Shown here one piece after another: positions 5,828-15,200 of a DNA stretch of 22,583 bases. Position 1 is the stretch's first letter, and the number at the start of each line of letters is the position of its first letter. A program made the position numbers and the translations under genes. The notes below the pieces were generated by a model. It saw nothing but the letters and a program-made list of their open reading frames with translations, ran no database searches and had not been told where the DNA came from. The stretch is from a virus, in IMG/VR virus record IMGVR_UViG_3300046787_000116, positions 1 through 22,583 of that record. The stretch is one strand, 5' to 3'.

Positions 5828-7435
5828 ATGCCACGTTTATCACTTTACAAACCCGAAAAAGGTAACGACTATAAGTTTCTAGATCGCAGCATATCTGAAA
5901 TGTTTCAGGTAGGCGGCACTGACTTATATTTGCACAAATACCTTGGTCCTAAAAACCCATCTGACGCAAATGCTACAGCTGATCAGCCTCAGTATAATGT
6001 AGTCAAAGAAACTAATATTCAAGATTTATTGTTTTTAGAAAATAGGGATAGAAAGTACGATAACTCAATCTACACATTGCGTGGCGTGTATAATGTGCAA
6101 GATATTGATTTTAATTTAAGTCAGTTTGGACTATTTATTGACCAGGATACAGTTTATATGACTGTGCATATTAACGACTTTGTTAGTACTGTTGGTCGTA
6201 ATCCACTAAGCGGCGATGTAATAGAATTACCTCATTTGAAAGACGAGTTTGCAATTAGCGACTTTGATGTTGCTATGCCTCGTTACTTTGTAATTGATGA
6301 CGTAGGCCGTGCTGCTGAAGGATTTAGTAAAACGTGGTATCCACATTTATATAGATTAAAACTTAAGAAGATTGTTGATAGCCAACAATTTGCAGACATT
6401 TTGACAAAACCTATTAACACTGATGCAAACTTTGTAGGCGATTATGATCCAACCGCAGTGTATAATATTGGCGAAATTGTGAGATATCAAGGAACGTTGT
6501 ACACTACTACTGCTACCACAACTGCTGGAATATTACCTACAAATGCAGACTATTTTACTGGGTATGGCGGTCATACCTTACAAGATATTCTAAGCACAAG
6601 CAGCAAGAATTTACAAATTAACGATGCTATTATTGCACAGGCAGAGGCAGATGCTCCGCTTAGTGGTTATGAAACACAGCAATTTTTTACATTAGCGTTA
6701 GACGACAACGGTAACCCTGCTCTTATAACAGTAGACGATTCTGCTGCTCCACCAGATGCAAGTACTACATCATTAGATGCTAGTAGAATTAACCAAACGC
6801 CTAAACGATCTGGTTACACAGGCTATTTGTTAGGTGACGGTATGCCATCTAACGGAGCAGCATTTGGTTCTGGGATTGCTTTTCCTGCTGCTGCCGTTAT
6901 ACATGATCATTTTTTAAGAACTGATATGTTGCCGAATAGATTGTTTAGATATGACGGCGCAAGATGGGTCAAAGTTGAAGACGCAGTGCGTATGGATATG
7001 ACTAATACTAGCAACAGAATGACTCTTAGAACTGGTTTCATTAATAACAGCACGTTTACATATAATCAAATTGTCACGGCTGACACAGTTAAATTGCCTC
7101 CAGCAGAACCAGTTCCGTCAAACTATAGATATGTAATTCCAACAACTATTGATTATACTACAGAAAATACTACAGCATTGTATCTAGTAATTAAATTAGA
7201 TACAGTAGAGCTTGATTATGTTATTGCTGATACTACCGGTTTAATAACATCGTACTCTTACACTGATCCAGTTACTCAAGTAGTATCTAATAAAATAAAA
7301 GTTACTCTTCCTATTGTTGATTCTGTTCAACAAACAGTACCGGCAGACGGAGCATGGGAAGTAAGATTATATAACAATCGAGACGAACAGCGACAAAGCC
7401 TAAGCAAGGCGCTACGTCCTAAGGCGGATTTCTAA
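5828..7435 (+). CDS. 14: Neck protein, T4-like phage gp14 type
   Basis: I prefer ATG 5828 (535 aa, MPRLSLYKPEKGNDYKFLDR) over the open frame from 5774, because that opening is how I remember the family starting and the extra residues cover promoter-like sequence. No clear Shine-Dalgarno precedes it. Family segments include FQVGGTDLYLHKYLGP, IQDLLFLENRDRKYD, YNVQDIDFNLSQFGLFIDQD, SGDVIELPHLKDEF and FSKTWYPHLYRLK. Residues about 203-240 (DYDPTAVYNIGEIVRYQGTL) look like an inserted carbohydrate-binding module of the chitin-binding type. A later LPNRLFRYDGARWVKVED and GFINN are usual in the C-terminal part of this family. It should join the portal/gp13 complex to the tail. The gene overlaps the next by one base (TAATG). 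The gp14 name follows cyanophage usage from memory; the neck role is better supported than the exact number. Confidence 0.75.
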   Translation: MPRLSLYKPEKGNDYKFLDRSISEMFQVGGTDLYLHKYLGPKNPSDANATADQPQYNVVKETNIQDLLFLENRDRKYDNSIYTLRGVYNVQDIDFNLSQFGLFIDQDTVYMTVHINDFVSTVGRNPLSGDVIELPHLKDEFAISDFDVAMPRYFVIDDVGRAAEGFSKTWYPHLYRLKLKKIVDSQQFADILTKPINTDANFVGDYDPTAVYNIGEIVRYQGTLYTTTATTTAGILPTNADYFTGYGGHTLQDILSTSSKNLQINDAIIAQAEADAPLSGYETQQFFTLALDDNGNPALITVDDSAAPPDASTTSLDASRINQTPKRSGYTGYLLGDGMPSNGAAFGSGIAFPAAAVIHDHFLRTDMLPNRLFRYDGARWVKVEDAVRMDMTNTSNRMTLRTGFINNSTFTYNQIVTADTVKLPPAEPVPSNYRYVIPTTIDYTTENTTALYLVIKLDTVELDYVIADTTGLITSYSYTDPVTQVVSNKIKVTLPIVDSVQQTVPADGAWEVRLYNNRDEQRQSLSKALRPKADF

Positions 7436-8841
7436 TGCAGCATTTTTATGACGGTCAAATTAGACGATATCTTACTCAGGTTGTAAGATTATTAAGCAAT
7501 TTTGTAGTTAAGTACGGCGATGGTACGTTAGTTAGAGTACCAGTAATGTACGGAGACCAAGATAGGCAAGCAGCAAGTATTATCAACCAAGGCAGTGAAA
7601 ATGCTGTAGCAAGTGCGCCAAGAATTGCAGTATATGTTAGTGACTTAGATTTAGCTAGAGACAGGCTCGGCGATTCTACTTACGTGGGAAAATTAAATAT
7701 TCGTGAACGAGGCATAGACTACACTGATCCAGATAATCCAGTTTACACTAATGCTCAAGGTAACAACTATACAGTTGAAAGAATCATGCCTACGCCGTTT
7801 GATCTTACATTGAAGGTTGACATATGGTCAACTAGTACTGATCAAAAATTACAAATACTTGAACAAATATTAATGTTGTTTAATCCTAGTTTAGAGATAC
7901 AAACTACTGACAACTATATTGACTGGACTAGTTTAAGTGTAGTTGAGTTACAAGATGTTGTGTTCAGTTCTAGATCTGTACCAGTTGGTACTAACTCAGC
8001 AATTGACATTGCAACATTAAATTTTAAAACTCCTATTTGGTTGAGTCCGCCTACTAAAATTAAAAAGCTGGGCATTATTACTAACATTGTTGCTAACATT
8101 TATAATAGTACCGGAAGCCCAGTATTAGATTATATCGACGGGCTAGGAGTTGATATGACCCAGGGATCCGGTGCTCCTGTCAGCATAATAGCTGACCAGC
8201 AAGTTGCTCTTGGAAACTATGACATTTTTGTAGAAGAAACAGTAATAAGATTACAAACTGTTGATCTTCTACCTGGCACGTGGGCGTCATGGCTCAGTGC
8301 GCTTGAGCAATATCCTGGAAAGTTTGTAGCTGGGTTAAGTAAGATTTTCTTACCTCAACCTGACGGCACATTTGTAGTAGGAACATTAACATTAAATCCG
8401 TTAGATAATACGTTAATGACTGCTGTATGGGACACTGATACATTCCCCTCAAATACATCAATCACCGGACCGGCAAGACTAACAGGCGACTCTGGATACT
8501 TTGATGCCATTATTGACCCTACAACATATAATCCTAAGCTACATACTGTAGTAGCCGGAACTAGATATCTCATTGTTGACGATATTGGACACGAATCAAA
8601 TAGTGATGGCCCGGATGCTTGGAAAAACAACGACGGGTCCGACACTATCGCCGAAGTAAATGATATTATAGAATGGGATGGTGATCAATGGGTCATTGTA
8701 TTTTCGGCCAAAGAAACTACAGATACTATCGTGTATCAGATGAACTTTTACACTAGAACACAGTACAAATGGAACGGTGTTGAGTGGTCAAAGTCTTTTG
8801 AAGGCGAGTACAAGAAGGGAAAATGGAGAATAGCACTCTAA
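7435..8841 (+). CDS. 15: Tail completion / sheath stabiliser, T4 gp15 type, with C-terminal extension
   Basis: This 468-aa protein starts in the TAATG overlap with the gp14-like gene and has AAGGCGG upstream. The first 230 residues follow gp15: FYDGQIRRYLTQVVRLLSNF, VRVPVMYGDQDRQAA, APRIAVYVSDLDLARDR, MPTPFDLTLKVDIWS, KLQILEQILMLFNPSLEIQ and a final TLNFKTPIWLSPP. Gp15 caps the finished tail tube and sheath and binds the neck. T4 gp15 is 272 aa, so the last 225 or so residues are extra. They contain aromatic repeats (IIEWDGDQWVIVF, YKWNGVEWSKSFEGEY) like those in the neck and sheath proteins here. The end overlaps the Nudix gene by 19 bases. The core assignment is good; the extension's role is unknown. 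Confidence 0.75.
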   Translation: MQHFYDGQIRRYLTQVVRLLSNFVVKYGDGTLVRVPVMYGDQDRQAASIINQGSENAVASAPRIAVYVSDLDLARDRLGDSTYVGKLNIRERGIDYTDPDNPVYTNAQGNNYTVERIMPTPFDLTLKVDIWSTSTDQKLQILEQILMLFNPSLEIQTTDNYIDWTSLSVVELQDVVFSSRSVPVGTNSAIDIATLNFKTPIWLSPPTKIKKLGIITNIVANIYNSTGSPVLDYIDGLGVDMTQGSGAPVSIIADQQVALGNYDIFVEETVIRLQTVDLLPGTWASWLSALEQYPGKFVAGLSKIFLPQPDGTFVVGTLTLNPLDNTLMTAVWDTDTFPSNTSITGPARLTGDSGYFDAIIDPTTYNPKLHTVVAGTRYLIVDDIGHESNSDGPDAWKNNDGSDTIAEVNDIIEWDGDQWVIVFSAKETTDTIVYQMNFYTRTQYKWNGVEWSKSFEGEYKKGKWRIAL

Positions 8842-9269
8842 TAGAAATTGATTGTTCTGGTGCATTAATTTGTGCCAGAACAACTCACAGGTTTTTGTTA
8901 TTACAGAAAGCAAACGGTAAACATGCCGGACGTTGGGGATTAGTAGGTGGAACTAATCATTCGGGTGAATCAGCGTGGCAAGGTCTCAATAGAGAGATCG
9001 AAGAAGAATTAGGTGCAATGCCTGATATTAAGAAAACAGTACCATTGGAAAGATTTGTATCTAACGACAGTCTTTTTAAATTTCACACATATTTTTGCGT
9101 AGTTGAATCTGAGTTTGTACCTGTGTTAAGTAGCGAACATATTGCATGGGGGTGGTTTGATCTCAACAATCTTCCTAAACCTGTACATAAGGGATTGGAT
9201 CTTAGTCTGCGTAATCGCATTATACAAACTAAGATCCAAACAGTTATCGATATTATCGATAGTCTTTAA
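8823..9269 (+). CDS. Nudix hydrolase
   Basis: This 148-aa protein has a complete Nudix box at residues 43-65 (G-x5-E-x7-REIEEELGA), with Arg57, Glu58, Glu61 and Glu62 in place for metal binding. The strand before it (FLLLQKANGKHAGRWGLVGG) and the following segments fit the fold. The family cleaves a nucleoside diphosphate linked to another group (ADP-ribose, NADH, capped RNA, dNTPs). The substrate cannot be read from the motif. The length is typical of a single-domain enzyme. ATG 8823 has an AAGGG Shine-Dalgarno inside the end of the gp15-like gene, and the 19-base overlap suggests coupled translation with the structural genes. The stop codon shares the bases TTAA with the stop of the convergent 2308-aa gene. 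Confidence 0.9.
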   Translation: MENSTLIEIDCSGALICARTTHRFLLLQKANGKHAGRWGLVGGTNHSGESAWQGLNREIEEELGAMPDIKKTVPLERFVSNDSLFKFHTYFCVVESEFVPVLSSEHIAWGWFDLNNLPKPVHKGLDLSLRNRIIQTKIQTVIDIIDSL

Positions 9270-12200
9270 GCCTGCGCTTCACCCCAACGAATAATAATAT
9301 TAGAAGTTACTGCGTCGCCACTAACTTTATATACGTTAATTGCTAACACGTCAGGACCATTAGGAAATGTACCTCTACCGCCTAATGGAGTATTAGTTAA
9401 CTCTTTCAACTGCCCTAGATCTAATGTTGCACGTTCACCTGGGTTAGCAATGAACGAGAATACAGTTTCACCCGGTTGTGCATACGGAGGCTGTACGAAA
9501 CTAAATGTTATAGTACCTGTGCTAGCTGCAAGTGTTCCAGTATATGAGTTTGTAAACTGAACTTCGTAGTACTGTGTTGGTCCAAACGTTCTTAATGTAA
9601 TAGCGTTAATTGTAGTGTTAGTTGGGAATGTTACAGTGTTACCGGTTGTTACACTAGTACCAACCTTTGCTGATGTAGCTGCAAAACTTGTAGTATCAAA
9701 CCATGCAATGTTTCTGTTAGTTAATGATGACGTTGCTACAACCGTGAAAGCATTACTAGTGTTTGCATTAATATTACCAGACGTTGTATTAGATATTTGA
9801 AAGTATCCATAACTATCAGTAGGACTAATATATCCGCTAATGATAGTTGTATTAGATCTAATATTAGAACCAGTAATAGTCTTACCAGTCACTGCTGCTA
9901 AATCATTATTACCGAACGTTGCTCTATAATCAGTTGCGTTTACATATATGTAATTGCTGTTGCCGCCCGAGGCGTTGGTTCCAGAATCTAACTGAACTGA
10001 TACAACCGGTGATGATGTAGCAGTAGCAGTAGTTGCACTAGCACCTGATGACCATACAACAGAACCACCAGCAGCAACTTGAGAGAAGCTTGGCTGTCCA
10101 CCTTGCGCTACGCTGTTTAGTCTAGTCCAACCAACGTCACTTGGGTTTAAGGGATAATTATTTGGATTCAAAATTCCCTCAACAACAATGCCACCTGCTT
10201 GTGCAGTAGTTGGATTATCTGAAGTAATTTCAAGTCCTTGCAGTAATAACTGCGCACGGTTTAGAAGTTCACGTTCTCCCAAGTCACCAGTAATAGCATT
10301 AGAAACGCTAGGAGCTAGTCGAATCATGAATGCTGTTTGTCTAGTTGTTGAGATTGCAATATTCTTTTCTGCATATGAGAAAATGTAGCCACGGTCTTCA
10401 TCAAACCCGCCGTCTGTTAAGAACGCACTACCCCAGTGGCTAATTAACGGCGTAATTGTATTAGATAATAATATTACACCTGTTTTGTCAGCATGTGATA
10501 GTGCTGCGCCTGCTTCGTATGTACGGTCAGCTCCGGCTTGGAAGTTTGAAAACGGTGCTGATCGTGTGCATCCAGTTAATCTATGACCAGTTCTTCCTGT
10601 GAATGAAACTATCTCATTATCAATGTACACAGTACCAGCATCTGGGAAGAAGCTACCGTCTTCTAAATCAATGTACGTTTGTGAATTATCCATAGCTGCT
10701 GCTAGTTTACCCGGGAATCCTTCATTGCTTACTTCGTAACGAACAGGTAAGTTACCTGAACGCATAAACGCTTCAGTGTTGACGTTACTGTTACGCATTC
10801 TATGTGCAAATACAAAATTACCGTTTGAACCCCTTAACATGAAGTCGATAAAACCAGCACCATACCAACTGTATTGAATACCAATCATCTGCATTTTTGC
10901 AATATCTATTTTGTATCCGCTTGGTCCTGTTCCGTCTAATCGGTCTAAGTTAAATTCTGATTGTTTAACTTTCTTATCAACAATTAACATAATTTTAGTG
11001 CCGCTTGCAGCAGACACACCTCGGAAGTCGGGCGATACTGACATCTGAGTCTGGCTTATTACATTAGTTACAACGTGTGTCATACCTTTAATAACAATTC
11101 TGTCGCCGGCTTTAGTTTGATCACGGAACCGAGTATTTGTTCCAATTAATAAGTTATCGTCGACTGAAATGCTGCCGGTTCCTGACAATTGTTTAGTACC
11201 TGTTCTTTGATTAACGCTAAGGTTAGTACCGTCATATTCCCAGAAAATTCCGTTCTGATCGTCGAATATTCCGCTGCGGACTGTTGCACCGTGCCAACTT
11301 ATTACACTCATTTGTGCAGCGAAACCTAACACAGCCGTTGTTGAACCTAAACGTCTTTGAGCTCGAACTTTAAAAGTACGCTCATCTACAACGTCCACGA
11401 CTGTATAATCAAACTCAGGAGGTGTTGCAACATCACTTCCGCTGTTGTAGCCTTCTGTTTCAATACCTAATAATCGAATTACTCCGCCAACTTGTACGCC
11501 ATGATCGTTGTCGTCCGTTACTACAGTAATAAGAGAATTAACTTCGATTCCGTCTGCTTCAACTGATCTTAGATCGTAGCTTGGCGCAAATAATGCACCA
11601 GTAGTGTACATGATACCTTTACCGGACTGATATCGAATATACTTTTTACTTTGACGAATTGCCTGTGAACCATGTTGCGGACCGCCTGTGCCTAACTGAA
11701 CACCGCCATCAAAAGGTCGATGAGTGAAGAAGCTATCAGGCCTTGGATATATTGTTCCTAAGATTGGTGTTCCAACTGTACTAATTGCACCTGGTGCCCT
11801 GGCTTGATAACGCAAACTAGTAGTACTCGGTATATCTGTTGCAAAGTACGAACCCGATGCAAGTAAGTGGTTGTTCGACCCGTTATCACTGCTAACTGTA
11901 ACAATAAATGTATTACCAGGCACTAATCCATGTGGGTTTATAAAATCAACTTCTACAGTAGCTAGTGCAGAGAACGTTACTGTTGAACCTTCTAACACCA
12001 ATGAAGATGTTGGTTCTGTCATGTTTATTGTTGAGATAAACTCAAATGTTGCTCCAGCTGCTGCTGATGAGAAGTTAGTTGTAAATCCAGAAATGCCGCC
12101 GCTGCCGTTAACTCCTGTTACATTGATTAATAAATCATTTGCGGGCGATGTACCGTCTAACAATGTTCCTGGGATTATAATTCTGTTACCAACTTGGTAG

Positions 12201-15200
12201 CCGGTTCCTTGCACTGCATTTTGAATATTAGAATATGCACTAGAACCCCTAGTAAGATTAAATCGTGCGTTAAGCCCAGTATTTTGTTGATTGCTACCAA
12301 ATGCATCTGCATATGGGAAACTTGGAGTAGCTGCTGTACCTGAATCAGTAATTGTAGAAATTACTCCAGTAGTTACACCGTTAGTTGTAGCAATTGTAAT
12401 TGTCAAGTCGTTAGTTGGAGATGTACCAACTAGGCTAGTGCCAGGAATAACAATCTTCTGGTTAGGACCGTAATTAGTACCGCCGTTAGTTACAGTAGCA
12501 GTATATGCTCCTGCATCTAGCTCTACCGTAAATACTGCACCACTACCTACTACTACATCGCCGGCAACGCCAGTTACACTAACTGCGTTCTTAGCAGTAC
12601 CTGCCCAACCAACGTTGAGAATTTCACCAGTGGTTGGGTTTATACCATTAACTGTGATTACTAAGTTATTTGTCGGTGCAGTGCCGCCAAGTGCTGTTCC
12701 TAATACTGTTATAGTGTCACCTTCTTGGAAGTCTGTGCCGCCAGGGCTAACAGTGACTCCATACGACGATCCTGTAACTTGTACGTTAACTACAGCATCG
12801 ACTCCTAATCCCGAAGTAGTGTATGCTACTGTATTGAATGTTTTTAATGCATTTGGTGCAGTTCCTGCAATCGTTGCTGTTGTTATTGCACCAGACCCGC
12901 CAATGGCAGTTACAGTTATATACGCATCATTTGTTACGTCTGCACCACCAACTGGGTACATTAAACTACCTAGTACCTTTATTCTATCACCGACTGTATA
13001 CCCAGATCCTCCAGACCCGCCAACTGTAACACTAGTATAAACGTTGTTTTCCCACGAAACATTGAAGTCTCCAAGGACGCCAATGCCGCCTAAGTTTGTG
13101 CCCGTTATTCCAGTCAACGTAGTAGTTCCGGTAAATGGGTCGCCTGAGCTGTCAACTGTAAGAATGTTACCAGATACTCCAACAGATGCTACGATCAACA
13201 ATAGATCGTTTGTAGGTGTTGCTCCGCCAATAATTGTTCCACTAATAATAATTCTGTCGCCTACTTGGAAATCAGTTCCTGCGGTTGCAATAGTTACGTC
13301 ATATACACCTGCGTTATTGTCTACATCAAATGTTGCCCCCACACCAACTGAACCGTCGTTAGTACCTGCAATATTTGTGTAAGTTGCTTCATTTGCTGTT
13401 ACCTCAGCAGTAAACTCGTCACTGAAGTTTACAACATTACCAACTACTGATGTTACAAACATAGCAGTTCCGTCGCCTCTATCTACAGCAAGGTTAGGAA
13501 TTACGCCCGATGTTGATGCTAATTCAATACTTGAATCACCAATATTTGCATTTGCTGCTACGGGTTTAGAAGAATAAACGCCGCCACCGCCGTTAATAGA
13601 TGTAACTTGAGATCCCAATGGGATGTTAGCGTTAGTTAACGGTGATCCAACTTCCGGTGCCATTCCTGAGAATGCAAAAATTGAACTACCTGGCAGTGTA
13701 TCGAGCACTGTAGTTAAACTTCCACTTGACCCGTTACTTGAAATAACAAACGTAGGTCTTCCAATAGATGCACCTGTATAGAAACCAGATTTTCTTAATT
13801 GAGTGTAGTTAGTTGACAATACTTGACCATTTGCTGTTCCAACTTTTGCCTTTGCATAATATGTAAATGTTGTATTAGATGGCACCGTAGTAATAATAAA
13901 ATTACCTTCAGCACGGGCCGAACCGGTTACTGAACTAGCAAGTGCCTTAATTGATATAGGAGTACCGGGTTCAAATCCGTGCGGAGCAACGGTTGTTATT
14001 GTTATCTTAGATTGACCGATGCCACTAGTGCCTGTACTAGCATCTGTTACTACTGATACTACATCTGTATCAGTACCGGGTAATTCGTATACAGATGGAT
14101 ATCCCCTTAACGTACTAATTGCACTCCATTTTGTTGGCTGCAAGCCGTATTCAAAGTCAGCGTCAAGCATAGACTGCGGAGTTGCAATACGGTTACGTTC
14201 GATTGCATCTGTACCGAAGTCGTATGGTCGTGTTCTAACTTCAGGTTCTTCTATGAATACTTGAATGTCGTCTGTTGCTGCATGACTGCGAGTGTCGTAG
14301 TTGAATATTACAGTAGTGATGCCGTCGGTTGTTTGTAAGTATGTTACAAAATCGTCGTCAGTGCCTTTTAACTGAGTTGTTACTGTGCCGCCAGTTGATA
14401 CAGTTGAGAAGTTGTAAATAATTTGATTACGAGTAGTGTTAGTGATCAATAGCAATTCATTTGAATTGTAATTGCCTTGAATTTTAATAGATCCAACACC
14501 TTGTGCTACAGCAACTGGCATAGCACTTAAACCGTTTTCTATAACATCTACTGTATTTGTTACTAGGCCATTAATAGCAATAGATGCACTTGCAGTGATT
14601 GCATTTGTAGTTGCACTTACAAATAAATGTCGAGATGTATCAGACGAAGTGCCTACGTTTACTGTAATTGTTGTATCAGTAACTGCTGTAATATATACAG
14701 GAACATTATATGACGGATCTGTCGTTCTTGGATAGCTATGGTCTGTAGCATGGCCGTCTAGCGCACAGGTAAATGTCAAGCTGCTTGGTGCAATATTAAT
14801 TGGGCTGCTAACTGTAAGATTATGAGAACCAATAGTTAATACCATTACTCCGGTAGTCGGAGTGTATACTATATTTGTTGGAGTAAATTGATAAGACTCG
14901 GCCGTCTTAGTATTATCGATGACTTGTGGTTCAGTTCCTTGGACATCATACTGTTCGTTTAACAGAATATAATTTGTAATTAGATCGCCGATGAAAGCGT
15001 GTGTATCTATTTCTGGAATTCTAGTCCCGTCGACTTGCGCAACACTTCCTTCCCAATAGTACTTAATAACACTTCGTAATTTCTGATTTCCACCGTAGCG
15101 TAAATCGTGCAAATATGCATCTAGTACGTAGCCCAAATCTCTTTCGCATTTGCTTTGATTATACGTGTAATCGGGATCCCATGTAATTGATTCAATGATT

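Noticed and set aside
6132-6139. AATAAATA on the minus strand inside the gp14-like gene.
   Set aside because: No minus-strand gene follows within a suitable distance; treated as background for the motif.
9246-9262. Repeated ATCGAT near the convergent gene ends as a two-way terminator.
   Set aside because: It lies inside the Nudix coding sequence, has a 3-base loop with an AT-rich stem and no T-run.
11871-13382. A series of plus-strand open frames opposite the giant tail protein.
   Set aside because: They are Val/Pro/Thr-rich mirror images of the Gly/Thr/Asn-rich repeats on the minus strand, with no start signals or family features.
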